This document shows positions 1 through 11,600 of a stretch of DNA of 64,000 nt, one piece after another. The stretch is from Cepaea nemoralis. Its lineage: Eukaryota > Mollusca > Gastropoda > Stylommatophora > Helicidae. A program made the translations under genes and the position numbers. Below the pieces are notes generated by a model. That model searched no databases, had not been told where the DNA came from, and saw only the letters and a program-made list of their open reading frames with translations. Where the stretch lies: positions 23,501 through 87,500 of the forward strand of contig JACEFZ010021420.1 of assembly GCA_014155875.1 (NCBI GenBank), written 5' to 3'. Positions within the stretch are counted from its first letter, which is position 1, and each line of letters begins with the position of its first letter.

Positions 1-374
1 TATCATGATGGCCTCATTTGGACAGCATGTCATATCACTTTAGCTCCTCTATATGAGAGCTGTAGTTAATGTTATTATTCTGACATATGGTGGTTTTATC
101 ACAATATGTTCATTCACCCATCCTAACATAACTAAGCATTCATTCTGTTTAAAAAAAAATTATATCTACACTAAACTATCTCTATTCTAAAATATATATA
201 TCTTCTATTTACATATCCCAAAATTAGAGTGTATGATAACTGAAGTTATCTTGTGCGTGGTCTGACGTTTTGTCATAGGTCCTTGATGTGCATTACTGCA
301 CAATGGTTAGCACCTGTTTGTGCGACATATGTTGTTATTGTTTATCACTTTGTTGCGTGTATTATTTCTTTCTT
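1..374. other. 3' non-coding flank of Gmr1-type element A
   Basis: AT-rich sequence downstream (minus sense) of the RNase H stop of the element at 375-4121. No gene is visible. It is probably the element's 3' untranslated region. The matching 3' LTR would lie left of the window, so no LTR pair can be shown for this copy. Confidence 0.4.
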
Positions 375-1415
375 TCACAATCTACTTAAGAGGTCTGCCA
401 GATTGTTATCTTTGCCTGGAATGTGGCCGATATCAAAATCACAGTCTTGTAGAAGTAAGGACCATCTGTGGATTCTCGAGTTTTTTGGATGGTCTTCTTT
501 AAATACCTTCAGTGGTTTATTATCTGATAGTACAATAAATTTCTGTCCTAATAAATACTTGGAAAACTTCTTAATGCTTTCGACTAGAGCTAATGCTTCT
601 AGTTCTGTGATGGAATAGTTCTTTTGAGCCTCTGTCAGTTTTCTGCTGTAATATAGTATTGGATGTAATTGTCCGTTATGGTTTTGCAAGAGTATTGCTG
701 AAATTGCATGTATGCTTGCATCAGTCTGTAGTATAAACTGTTTCGTAATGTCTGGAAGTTTGAGAATGGGCTGTTTACTAAACAGTGTTTTGATCTGTTC
801 TAACATCTCGTTATGTTTGTCATTCCAGTTAATTTTGTTAGGCTGATCTTTCTTGAGCAGCTCTGAAAATGTGAAGGTCATGTCTGCAAAGTTTGGGATG
901 AATTTCTGGTAGTAATTAATTAGACCTAGTACGCTCCTTACTTCCTTCTTTGTAGTCGGAGCTTTGATCTGCAAAATTTTTATGACTAGGTTAGGGTCTG
1001 TTTTTTGGAACCCATTAGAAATTCTATGGCCTAGAAACTGGATTTCTTTATATCCTATTTCGATTTTTGAAGGTTTTGCTTTCAATCCATGGTCTTGTAT
1101 CCTCTGAAATACCTGCTCTAGGACCTCGGTGTGTTGTCGGATGTCTACCGTATGGATACAAATGTCATCCATATAGGTTGCTACGTTTTTTATATTTGGC
1201 AACAGGTTGCGCATCATTCGCATGAATGTGCTCGGGGCGTTCTGTAAACCGAAAGGCATATAGGCAAATTCATAGAGACCTAAGGGTGTGGCGAATGCAG
1301 TTATATGCATTGAATCCCTTTCCATCGGAATTTGCCAGTAACCCTTTGTTAAATCTATTTTGGAGAATAGTACTGATTTTGCCATGCCGTCAATGAGGTC
1401 ATCAATGTTCGGCAT
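375..1415 (-). pseudogene. Reverse transcriptase-RNase H, copy A
   Basis: Ty3/gypsy RT palm and thumb followed by RNase H, 346 residues. Recognisable blocks are SKIDLTKGYWQIP (about 19-31), MPFGLQNAPSTF (53-64), catalytic YMDD at 81-84, FLGHRIS, and the thumb motif VRSVLGLINYYQKFIP. RNase H shows LQTDAS, ELEAL and SDNKPL, and ends with a GKDNNLADLLSRL tail, the usual end of gypsy pol. No integrase follows, which confirms that integrase lies upstream. The start at 1415 is only the first Met after a frameshift, not a true start. Confidence 0.9.
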
Positions 1416-1458
1416 GGGTTCTGCGTCTAGTAGGGTGAGTGCATTGATCTTCCTATAG

Positions 1459-2055
1459 TCAACGCAGATTCCTTAATGTACTGTCTTTCTTTTTGACTAT
1501 TACTAATGGTGAGCAATAGTTGGAGGTGGATTTGTGTATTATACCACACTGGTCCAGATCAGATATTTCAGCTATAACCTTTTCTTGGTAGTGAACTGGT
1601 ATTGGGTACGGCTTCACTTTTACTGGTCTATCCGAAAGTAAAGTTATTTTGTGTGTTACCAGATCGGTTCTGCCAGGTTTGTCTGAGAAAATGGTTTTAA
1701 ATTTCTTCAGTGATTGTTTTAACTGTCGTTTGTCTTTGTCTGGTAATTTTGGATTTATCTGTATTGATTTCCAGCTGTCAGTGTTGTTAACTGTTGGTGT
1801 TGGAATATTTTCTGTCAATGAGTCTTCCTTTTGCTCATTTATGACCCAACATACTGCAGCTTCTCTAGGTAATACTTGGTTTTTTGTCAATGTGTTGTCT
1901 GGTTCCCTGTCGACGAACGGTTTTAACATGTTTATGTGGTAGATTTTCTTTCTATTTCCTACCATTATTTGATAGTCAACGTCAGTTATTTTCTTCAGTA
2001 CTTGGAATGGACCTTGCCATGACACAATGAGTGAGTCTCTGGGGTCCGGGAGCAA
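1459..2055 (-). pseudogene. Integrase C-terminus, linker and RT N-terminus, copy A
   Basis: Continuation of the polyprotein after a frameshift. Residues 1-50 carry the integrase C-terminal beta domain (motif SWQGPFQVLKK, followed by DVDYQI and YHINMLKPF). A low-complexity linker of about 40 residues follows, and then the start of a gypsy-type RT (FSDKPGRTDLVTHKI, and SPLVIVKKKDST near the end). It breaks at about 1.46 kb, exactly where VDYRK-type sequence should follow, by a one-base frameshift into the next ORF. Confidence 0.85.
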
Positions 2056-4121
2056 CAGTAAGACTTGTCTTCTTCTTTCAAGACTATTGTCTTGGCGTTT
2101 CTATTATCGTACTTTCTGTATTTAAGTCCTGCATTGTGTAATGCTTTCTTTGCAATCTGGCAGGCAGTTATCAGTTTCTCCCGTAGGTTTGTCACCATCT
2201 CGTACGCCTCCCTTTTCGGGTGGTCGTGTACTTTGCCTGTGAGTAGCTCGTTCCACAGTAACAATGGGCCTCTTGGGTTTGCCCCAGTACACGAGTTCGA
2301 ACGGGAGAAGCCCGTACTTGCTTGCGGTACCTCTCGGTATGCAAACAGGACTGCAGGTAGCATTGTGTCCCAGTCTTTTGGGCGATCTGCCGTTACTTTG
2401 GCTAATGTCCGTTTAAGTACCCCATTGAAATTCTTATTGACCCCGTTGGTCATAGGATGGTAGGGTGAACTAAATGCTTGTTTTATCCCTAGTTTTTCCA
2501 TTGCACATTGTGTTGCTTCTGAAATGAACTGGCTACCTCTGTCTGACAAGATGCATGATGGGAATCCTATCCTACTGAAAATGAGAAGCAATGATTCTAC
2601 AATGACTTTGGATGTTATTGATTTTAGTGGGATTGCTTCTAGCCATCTTGTGCACAGGTCCATCATGGTTAGGATGTACCTGTTCCCTCGGTCCGTTGTC
2701 GTGTTGAGGGGCCCCACAATGTCGACGGCTATTTTTTCGAACGGTCTTGAAGCCAGATCCGTTTCTTGAACTCTTGCTTTCGGGTGTCTACCCTTTTGGG
2801 TAGTCCATTGGCATAGCTCACAGGAACGAACATGGTTCTTCACGTCCTTTGAATAGCCTGGCCAGTAAAATTGAGATAATAATCTCTGTCTTGTCCTGGC
2901 CATCCCCATATGTCCTGCAAATGGGGAGTCGTGCGCCAAGTTCAGCGCATTGCTGCGATGTTGTGACGGCAGCACATTTTGTGAAAGGAACACTGGGCCT
3001 TTTCTGTACTTACTAGTGAGGATGTTATTGTCTAATTTAAATTTCCATCTACCTTCTTTTGCTCGTTTAGATGGTCGGTTGATTCGTTGGAAGCATGTTT
3101 GTAGTGAAATGTCATTTTTCTGTTGTGCACTCAAGTCGTTAGTCTGTGAGTTTGTGATCAGTCCGTTGTTGGGTGGGGTCGTTTGCAAAGTGATATTATT
3201 CTGTTCCTTTTTCTCTTTCTTTTCCTGTGCTCTTGTTACCGCATTTGCTAAAGTGTCTTTCATTTGCCATGCTTGGATTTCTTCTGGCGTACAGTCTTTT
3301 ACTTGTGGTATGTTGCCGATCATTACTCCCGCGAATGGGTTCGGTAGCGCTGCAGCTCTCACTCTGCCAGTATAGTATGGGCTGTCGATTTCGACCCATG
3401 CTATGTCATATCTCTCGAGGGTTCCACCGAATGTTCGACAATTCACTTTTTTTCCTGTGTAGTCCTTTCTTCTAGCGAATCTTTGGTTAACCCCCACTAT
3501 CGATGCTCCAGTATCTCTTATGCATGTGGTGGGTATGCCGTTGACAAATGCTTTTTGGACTTTTAGACATCCGTTCAGGATAGTTGCTGTATTAACCTCT
3601 TGTGTCGTTACTTTTTGGCTGCCGGTGAGGTTAACATTTCTAAAAAATTCTCTGTCACTTTTGTTTGGTGTGTTCTTGTTTGTCGGTATGCATATTCTGT
3701 TTGTCTTTTGGTCCTGTTCTTCTTTCTTATTGGCCGTCATATATGTTCTCTTAGCATCCTTAGTTATTTGTTTTACTCTACAATTTCTGGCTTCATGTCC
3801 GAAACTATGACAAAGATAACATTTTACCAGTTTTTTGTTGTTTGTTTGTGATACTGGTAGTGTTATTTTCCCTTTTTCAACAATTAACATGTCTATTTCA
3901 AACTGTAGTCTTTTTGCTTCAAGATCTAGCTTTTGTCTTTCTAAAGCTAGTTCTTTATCTGTTTGTCTTTCTTGTGATTCTCTAAGCTCTTTAGCTGCTG
4001 TCCTGTCTTCTTTTATCTGACTTCGCAATTCTGAGAGTTTGTTTTCTGCCCATGTCAAAAGTTTTAGGCCTGTGAAACAGAATTTCTCACCAAGTACTAC
4101 AAAATCTATTAATGTAGACAT
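1995..4121 (-). pseudogene. Gag start-zinc knuckle-protease-integrase polyprotein, copy A
   Basis: A 708-residue open frame. Residues 1-85 are a charged, Glu/Arg-rich probable coiled coil, starting like the gag fragment at 33540. Residues 101-114 form a CCHC knuckle (CYLCHSFGHEARNC). Residues 203-205 are the protease DTG. The integrase HHCC zinc site is H397, H404, C434, C437, and the core aspartates are D467 and D527. Thirty-five residues after D527 the expected Glu is Lys563, so strand transfer should be lost. The capsid (CA) domain expected between coil and knuckle is absent, apparently through an in-frame deletion. The frame runs into nonsense near 2.05 kb and the C-terminus continues in another frame. 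Confidence 0.85.
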
Positions 4122-6161
4122 GTTGTGGTTGAGTACTTGTCTACAATATATGTGTCAACAACCTGTAGCTGGTAACATTGGACAATAATTGTAGACACTA
4201 TTTGTATCAGTGTCTTCAGATAACAGTGTCTGTGATGACACTGGTGAAGAATCTTAATATCAAGACTATCTCTTTCAGTCAGTGTCGCTGTTGATCACGC
4301 TCTGGCGAAGCTGACTGTGATGAACTTGGTGTAACAATGCTGTACTACAATGATGATAACAACACTGGACAACAATAACACCTATCAGAAGTTTTAGCTA
4401 AATGACATAACACCTGTGGACAAAATAATCACAAATAGTAGATACATTAATGACGTTAAAGAACAACAAATAATGGACTAGGTTACAAAACAAGACAAAG
4501 TTCTCGCTAGCAGTCGAAAATTTACTTAAATTCTAAGTCAATTTCGGATGCTAACTGAACGGAACGTACTTTTGGGTGATGATGAAATAACCACAAAAGT
4601 AGCCCACCAACCTCCCACTAATGATGAGAGTGAGCAAACATATTGATGGAAGGGTGCCTGTTGACTCTGGAATACTAAGCAGGACACATATACAAATCAA
4701 GTGAAAATAGCTTAACCTGTATAAATTCAGCTCCGGTGTCCTTGATGGCTTGGTCCAGATGCTTGGCTCCACTTCAGGATTCCTTCGAAAGATGGTATGG
4801 ATCAGCTTCACTGCATTTAGGGCTGAACAGGAATCAGTAGAAGTTTGCTCTTCAAAATGGTGATCCTCCAAAAAGTGGCGTCAAAGGTGCCTATTATACT
4901 ACTGATGGACTGGAAAACTGGATCTGAAAAATATTCTTCAATCTAACACTGAGATTAGTTCCTTGGAGCACTATAGTGCGTGAAGCACATGAACACGGCT
5001 CTAGAATGATGGTTTATGTGGCTGAGTGCCATACTCTGTTTTCTTGAAGAAATATCTGGAATGTTGAATTAAAGTTCTTTGTTGTGTTCTTTGCAACTGT
5101 ACACAGCAGTAATACGATACACAGTTCATCTAACGTGATGCTTGGCTGAGACGTGAGCTTATTTGTTGTTGTCGATGGTAGCCATCTTGGTGCCCTTCAA
5201 CAAGGTCATTCTTTGTCTTCAACACTTGGTGATTCACTTTCTATTTCTTTATTACTTGCAAATCACTGTATTTTTCGTTTCTTTCGTCCTGTTTACTCTT
5301 CAATACTGCACTGACGAAACATTCTCCCTTGATTGTATCTCTGGATTCACTCAAACGGACGTAATGCCCCCAAGTGCCAAGAGCCGGGACTCACTCATCA
5401 TGCCCGACCTCTTGGTTTCGTGTCTAGGGTTTATAAGATGTAGCAGAAATATCTCAATCGGCTCGTAGAACTAATGGACAAGTCTTTCGTGCAAACAACA
5501 CCAGTTCAACTCGTCATCAGAGTACAATATAACTTTTATTACAGAACAGCTCTACACATGGTCGCCATAGTACACCGCCAGCCATTGCCTTTCAGCGTTC
5601 TGTGTACGACCTGCCCACACACTGTCTGCCCATACAGAATCACTAGCACAACTAATCGGTAATTGTCCCGGCTATTACTGTACACTACAGACTGTCGCTA
5701 CACTTCACTGCTAAACGAGAACATCAATGCTTTCTACTTACGCACCTCACACTTGTGGCGAATGTGTCATGGCGTGTCTCTCGCTCGGCCATGCTTGTCG
5801 GTTTGTTCACAACACCGTGTCAGCTCTTTCATCACAACTACTGGGCGCTATTGACTGGCCCATCGTTGGTCGTTGCCTGCAGTGTACTTCCTTAACTCCC
5901 AGCGTTCTTGAAGATGAACTCTTATTTCACAGTGAACTGCAACTTTCATAAATGCGACCAGCGTAAACGCTTTCAAGCGCAGAACCTTCTCAACTTCACC
6001 ATCTTAGACTCTCGTCCCAGCTCAGACTAACTTTAACGTAATCTCTCCCGGCTTCTTGCCTGGGCGCCGTCACGTGACGCATTAGCTCCGCCCACTAATG
6101 TTAGCCGCGTTCGATTGTGTTTCTGAACTGTGTCAATAGTTTCTATGCTTGCTGTGTGTCG
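4122..6161. other. Upstream region of copy A and unassigned sequence
   Basis: No convincing coding sequence. By analogy with the complete element (about 1.2 kb from gag start to 5' LTR) this stretch probably holds the 5' untranslated region and perhaps the 5' LTR of copy A. No second LTR is available for comparison, so the boundary cannot be placed. The ORFs present are short and have no recognisable motif. Confidence 0.35.
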
Positions 6162-6279
6162 CGTAATCCAATTCATGGCAGTCATGTTACTAGGATGCAT
6201 TTAGCTGTTTATATTGAGTTCGTAATCCAATTCATGGCAGTCATGTTACTAGGATGCATTTAGCTTTTTATATTGAGTT
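6162..6279. repeat. Tandem duplication, 2 x 59 bp
   Basis: The segment starting CGTAATCCAATTCATGG at 6162 is repeated at 6221 almost base for base (one G/T difference seen). This is a simple recent tandem duplication with no coding content. Confidence 0.9.
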
Positions 6280-7015
6280 CGTTAAAGCATCCAAATAGCT
6301 GTATGTTAATGTGCGCATGGAGTGACCAGAAATGATGCCGCAAGTTAGTCATCACATGTTAATTTTTAAGGATCTGTTCAGCTGTCTGTGTAGTTTGTTC
6401 ACACGTACACATGGGTGACAGACCCGCTTTGAGTCTTCGTGAAAGATTGTCTACTCTGCTGTTTACCGTTCAGAGACGGAACATGATTATTACCTATTTT
6501 GCACTATGAAAATAGTTGTCAGTGTCTCTGTAGTGGATTTCCTTCTTAACGGCCAAGCTGCTGACCCTCTTTTCATTGAAGTTTATAGATTGATTCGTAT
6601 ATTCGTGTTGTCCCCTCATTTGACAACGTGTTTGTTCTCACGTTTCTTGGAATGCCACACTATGTCAATTTCCACCGCAGTATTTCTCTTCTGTTTGTAG
6701 TCAATGCGTTTAGTGTGTGTGTGTGTGTTTTTTTTCCACTACCAGTAGTTTATCACCGCTGAGCACTTGCGGAATTGAAAATTCATCACTGTGGAAAACA
6801 AATTGTTGCCATTGACTTTGTGCCGGTGATGTAACGTTTAGAGCCTGCAATTCGTCTGAATAGTTGGAGCAAAATATCCCAGTAAGTGTGCACGTGGATT
6901 AAGGTCTGCGATCTGCCCAGACCTTAATCTGTGTAGGACGATTCCAGTAGGTTGATGACTGCTCTCGGTTGCATAAATTCAGTCCATCCTTTCTCCAATA
7001 GTCCTCTTCCTTTTT
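6280..7015. other. Unassigned intergenic sequence
   Basis: Ordinary AT-rich sequence with a short GT run at 6712-6735. I see no gene, repeat unit or terminal inverted repeat that would define the end of the transposase remnant to the right. Confidence 0.4.
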
Positions 7016-8107
7016 TCAAAACATGATCGTCACATTTTTCCAGTAACTTTTATCAATATTTAATAGCGCGGACTGGGTTAGTATCTTGATGTCAGACAAT
7101 TTGAATGTAGTATTGTCAGATGCCACCTGTCCTTTAATCTTAGCCCGCACAAATTCTATAGGGTTTAAATGAGAATGGTACGGCGGAAGTCTCAAGCACC
7201 TATGGCCATGCTCTTCTATCAACTTGTCGATGTGATATTTCTTGCTTTTTTCGGCCTGTTTTACAAGGGACAACAACTGTAGCTTGAAATATGTTTCTGG
7301 AAATGGTATATTTTCCCATTCGGAGCCATATCTTTATTGCTTCCTTTATGCTCGAAGCCGTCGGTATTTTGTCTTCTTTGGCAACAACATTGTGATATGA
7401 TGCATTGTCCATGATTAGACAAGACGGTCTATCAGGGATGGAAGTACTGTATTCTCGAGCCAATCTCTAAATACATTACCATTCATCTCATTATGATAAT
7501 CCCTATTGTCAGTATGCTTTGATACGAACACGAGTCCAGCATTCTGTAGTAAGCCATTATGAGTACTACCCGCATAGGCTATAACAAGCGCTGTCCTTTA
7601 CTACTGGGCACATATCGCGTTATCTTTCCATCCACTGATTGCCATTCCTTTTCACTCGTGTGGTGCGCACTGATTCACGTCTTATCCAAATACACTATGT
7701 TATAATTTTCTTTGCGCATTTCCCTTATTTCACGTAGGTATCTGCTTCTCATGGCTCCTAAATGCGGTTGCTCGCAAAGGATATTTCTACCTCCCTTTTA
7801 CTTTCTAAAAGTGAAGCCTAATGTCCTTATAATTTTCCACAAAGTTGTTTTGGATAGCTCTATGTTATTGTTCTTTCTCAATCAAACCCTAAGTTTTCTT
7901 ACAGTCACTGTTTCTTTGGCATCCAGCATTTTTATAATAGCTCGCCTTATGACATCCTTGTCAAAGCTGTCTACAATTGCCTTTCTACCTACCGTTTGCT
8001 TATCGCGTGTTGGTTTCTTTCCAGATTCTTGCACCCATCGACGAAATGACCGTTTACTCAAACCCAATGCTTACAATGTTCTTTTTTCGGGATTTGTAAC
8101 AGTATGA
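7016..8107 (-). pseudogene. IS630/Tc1-mariner superfamily transposase, broken
   Basis: Minus-strand remnant of a DDE_3-type cut-and-paste transposase. From 8067 down there is a helix-turn-helix-like N-terminus (LSKRSFRRWVQESGKK), then a first catalytic block YLDKT at about 7695 followed at once by a stop. The second block MDNASYHN lies at about 7400, and the last block LPPYHSHLNPIEF at about 7165, giving the D, D and E of the triad. The frame is interrupted by at least three stops or shifts (near 7.68, 7.57-7.46 and 7.26 kb), so it encodes no active enzyme. Terminal inverted repeats were not found by eye. Confidence 0.8.
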
Positions 8108-9240
8108 ATCAGTTTCCTGCGATCAGCTTCTTGACAAAATTATGTGTACAACTTCATAGCGATGCTTTGATGTGTACAAAATTTCACAGTCAATCCCATT
8201 CAACAATATTCACACATTCCGATGTTTGCGATAAATGGTAAAATTCATAAAATAATCACGTTTCATGAAAGGACCCACATTACGACGACACCTCTGAACA
8301 CTCTCATTTAACGGCGCGCCGTTCGTGCCAAAACGTTTCCACGAGGAACGTTTGAAAAAAAGCGCGGCTGTGTCTGGGTGAAGGTGTAATACATTTAAAA
8401 ATGTGGACTTAATCTCTGACCCGTAAATTATATACCACATATAAACAAACATTAAAATCTGCTGTAAAATCTCCAGAACAAATTTGTTCTTGTTGGGTGG
8501 ACATAATGGTAAGGTTATATGCTAAATTTAATCATTTCCCCCCATTTGGTTACTGAGATATGGAATTTTATATTGGGGCAGACAAAAGTAAACAGACTAT
8601 AACTGCCAGGGGCATCCAACTGAAAGCAAAGCCACGCATTATAGACACTCGCATTCAAGTAGGCCTGTTGTAAGTTGACTCGTCTCCAGTGAAAGATAGT
8701 AAGGGAGGACGTGTTGAAGAACTGGAGCGGCTGCACATTGAAGTATGGTCATCGGTGAGATCAGTGTATATGTTTCTCACGTTAGCATTTGACGCTCAGT
8801 GGCCGAGTGGGAAGTCATGCTAATCTGTGGGAGATAGAGTGAGCAGCTGACCGAGTGACATACGTTAGAATGGGAATGATGATACAGCGCTGCCAATACA
8901 GTTCAATAGCTTATATGAATGTGTCAACTTCTAACAACGGCCTTGTTGTGTGTGTACTGGAGTCGTCTTTGATAATGTTGCTGTCGTGGGCGTAAGGGGA
9001 TCCCACTGGTCAAGATGAGGTGACTTTCTCTTTGGACCATCATAGTCATCCGCCTAGACAACACGAAGCGTTGTTACCTTTACACTTGTACCTTTGCTCC
9101 AGAAGCATCACATCAGCGACGACAATTGCAGATCACCAATAACCAATCATCATTTTATTACGCTGCTGCCGCCGCCGCATGACAGAGGTAATGTGCTATA
9201 TAAGCTACACAAGTGACATGTTTATAATAGAAAGACGGAG
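8108..9240. other. Unassigned sequence
   Basis: No supported gene. Short ORFs occur on both strands without motifs. The part near 8.1-8.5 kb may be the upstream flank of the transposase remnant. Confidence 0.35.
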
Positions 9241-9287
9241 GTGAATGAGCGACAAGCTACACAAGTGACATATTTTATATGATTAAT

Positions 9288-9515
9288 TTTTTGATCACGT
9301 TATGTGAAAAAAATAAATTGGAGAACTTGGTGACAACTGGCAAGATCTAGGGGGAGAGAACAAAGGGAAGGCAGAGAAGTAAATACCTGGAAAGCTTGGC
9401 CACATGGCATGGTCGAGACAAGAACACTGAGCTGATCCACGACTTTGGTGATTGAGTGAGATGGCGAAACATGACCGCCCATGCTTATCGGCTTGGCACA
9501 TGATGATGATGGTGG
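9288..9515. repeat. Dispersed repeat unit, second copy at 9958-10072
   Basis: The block CACGTTATGTGAA ... AAATTGGAGAAC followed by GAC CGCCCATGCTT-type sequence occurs at 9297-9510. It recurs in shorter form at 9968-10072. The second copy abuts the inverted repeat pair described separately, so a larger composite repeat unit has been duplicated and rearranged here. Function unknown. Confidence 0.65.
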
Positions 9516-9654
9516 TATTTAGAAACGTATGTACTTGTATATGCGCATCGTTGTTCATTGATGTGGACTGCACCATGACCCACTTACTCTGTTAGAAATA
9601 CACACGTTATGCATACATACGCTATGAATATAATTAGAGGAACTGCGGTAAAGC

Positions 9655-9928
9655 CGTGGAAATGTAAACAATAACACAAAGTTATGCAGCTTTACAGAAC
9701 ACAATTACGAAACAATACAAGGACGTTGCGGCGACTGCTTTCATAAGCAAACAAATACATACACAAAACACAACATGTAGTTACGGAGAAGACCCTCTAG
9801 TGACTACATTAAGGCATACGAACGCGATGAGAAGAATAAAGAGATGAAAAAATGAGAGCATTGAAGATAAAATAAAAAATTTTAAGCAATGTTGCTTTTT
9901 ATCTCAGAATCCCTACTGTAATACTGTA
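9655..9928 (-). repeat. Dispersed repeat, left arm of inverted pair
   Basis: About 275 bp that match, in reverse complement, 10080-10350. Further copies are at 10640-10790 (diverged) and 43610-43905. Read on the minus strand it carries a motif at 9750-9721 ending in GCAACGTCC that resembles a hammerhead ribozyme 3' core half, but its CTGATGA half is mutated in this copy. The two arms are separated by about 150 bp and could fold into a long hairpin. Confidence 0.75.
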
Positions 9929-10079
9929 AATGAGCCACAAGCTATTTTTTTATCAGATTAATGTTTTGGTCACGTTATGTGAAGAAATAAATTGGAGAAC
10001 AGTATTACACTGGTGATCGAGTGAAATGGCGAGTCATGACCGCCCACGCTTTCCGGCATGGAACATGATTGATTGATTG

Positions 10080-10350
10080 ATTACAGCCTGGGATTCTGAG
10101 ATAAGTAGTAACATTTTTTTGTTTTTCATATTTTAATTTTCTCTTCATTGCTCTCATTTTTTCATGTTTTCTTTTCGTCTCATTCCATCCTTATGCCTTA
10201 ATGTAGTCACCAGAGGGTATTCGCCGTGACTATATGTTGTGTTTTGTGTATGTATTTGTTTGCTGATGAAGGCTAGTCGTCGCAATGTCCTTGTATTGTT
10301 TCGTAAGTCTGTTCTGTCAAGTTGCATTACTTTGTTTTATTTTATATTGT
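10080..10350 (+). repeat. Dispersed repeat, right arm of inverted pair
   Basis: Reverse-complement partner of 9655-9928. It contains CTGATGA at 10263-10269 followed by AGGCTAGTCG and GCAATGTCC, a hammerhead-like arrangement. The same arrangement recurs at 43683-43710 (minus sense) and 10717-10745. Such motifs are typical of Penelope-like element terminal repeats, but no Penelope RT is visible in the window. Confidence 0.7.
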
Positions 10351-10820
10351 ATACATACACTATGAACTGCTTGGAGTTTCACACTCCTTCTATGAAATCT
10401 TCATATTATTTCCACTTTTCCGGCCTCTCTCCGCTTTGTCCTGCCTCCTTTTTTACTACTTCCCCCTGCTTATTTCCCCAGCCTATTCAGCAAACGGCTG
10501 TTCCAACCCTCAACGACTATTCATCCCCTGCTGGATAACACACATTTTGTCAGAATTCGCAGTTTCATATCTGCAGCCTCAGAGCTAAGTACCACCTTTC
10601 TATGCCCTACTTGTTTTTTTTTTAAATTTCACATTATTCCATAATATTATGCAGAAAAGTATTCACTGTGATGGCATCTCCGTTGTTTGTGTGTTGTTGT
10701 ATTTTCTTGTTATTTGCTGATGAAAGTTTCTCGCTGCAACGTTCTCCCTGTGTGTGTTTTTGTTTGTGGTAATTGTGTAAAGCTGCCATTCCCCTCGTGT
10801 TTTCTAATTGTTTATATTCT
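10351..10820 (+). repeat. Diverged third copy of the dispersed repeat
   Basis: The part from about 10640 to 10800 matches the 10080-10350 repeat loosely, including TTTGCTGATGAAAG and CGCTGCAACGTTC. The stretch 10351-10630 between them is pyrimidine-rich with no gene. It lies directly downstream of the NXPE-like exon stop at 10825 and may form part of that gene's 3' UTR or flank. Confidence 0.55.
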
Positions 10821-10824
10821 CCGG

Positions 10825-11600
10825 TCATGTACATTTGAACGCCACCAGAGTTCTCATTAGCTGCTCTGGAACGCATTTGTCAGGATGATATGCGGAATTC
10901 TCCAATGCTACCGTCATTTCCCAGCCATCCAGCAGGACAACTTTATGTTTGAGATCAGCAAAGACTTGTCGTGTCATCTCCAACAAATATGTCCCTAGAT
11001 TGTCTCCCCCTATAGCGTGGTTGTAATTGAATTGAAAAGAAGAAACATGCGGGCCTCGTATTCCCACAATAACTTTTGGATTCCTGTCAATCAACCGTTG
11101 TATGGCGTCATGTACCGCGGTCAAACGAAGATGAGCAATACTGAGATGTGAGGGCGCTATATGAAGGTAATAGTGAATCACAAGGAAATGCGTTCCATTG
11201 GAGGGAAGCTTATCGATCTGCTTTGCTACTCCTCCATAAGGCAGACGTGGACGCCATTTTTGGCCTAGATATACTGGGTATTCTATAGGAGTAAACGTAA
11301 AGGTGATCGCATTCACTTTATCTCGTTTAATGAACTGGTATGGCCAAGTTCCTGTATTATTTTCAGCTTTAGTCAATGCCGAAACGGCGTCACTCAAAGT
11401 GACACCATTTGAATCACCAAAGACCCATACGCTTGAATTCCTGAGACAAGACACCGTCCACTCCGATGTCATCTTTGGTCTTTCACATATCAGCGATTGC
11501 CAGTTGTTGTCAGGTGTCCAGTAGCCTCGAGGTCGAAATTCTATGTCCCAGGTATCAGCAGGACTTGTTTCAGTGCAAGGTTTAAGTTTCGGCAACTGAC
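10825..11600 (-). CDS. NXPE family / PC-esterase-like protein, terminal exon
   Basis: About 258 codons on the minus strand resembling the C-terminal half of NXPE (neurexophilin and PC-esterase domain) proteins. Visible blocks are GYWTPDNNWQSLIC, a WVFGDSN serine-hydrolase-type GDS motif, HYYLHIAPSHLS, VIVGIRGPHVSSF, LLDGWEMTVALEN and a closing YHPD with a conserved final Cys (FKCT-stop at 10825-10827). GDS and the late Asp/His would be the esterase residues. The exon probably begins at 11600, straight after a pyrimidine tract ending TATAG. The upstream open frame is a minisatellite. NXPE proteins are usually secretory-pathway or glycoprotein-like and poorly characterised. The rest of the gene must lie upstream (higher coordinates), with LINEs sitting in its introns. 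The exon itself looks undamaged. Confidence 0.72.

Larger units (their letters stand above)
375..4121 (-). mobile_element. Ty3/gypsy retrotransposon, Gmr1-type domain order, decayed copy A
   Basis: Read on the minus strand the coding order is coiled-coil Gag start, zinc knuckle, aspartic protease, integrase, reverse transcriptase, RNase H. Integrase before RT is the Ty1/copia order, but the RT, RNase H and integrase sequences are clearly Ty3/gypsy-like. This combination is known for the Gmr1 group. Two frameshifts split the pol reading frame (near 2.0-2.05 kb and near 1.42-1.46 kb), and the integrase has lost its catalytic glutamate. The copy is therefore dead. It is a diverged relative of the complete element at 47921-57453. 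Confidence 0.88.

Noticed and set aside
4551..4871. 106-codon minus-strand ORF upstream of copy A
   Set aside because: No motif, no splice context, ordinary composition; likely chance within the element's leader.
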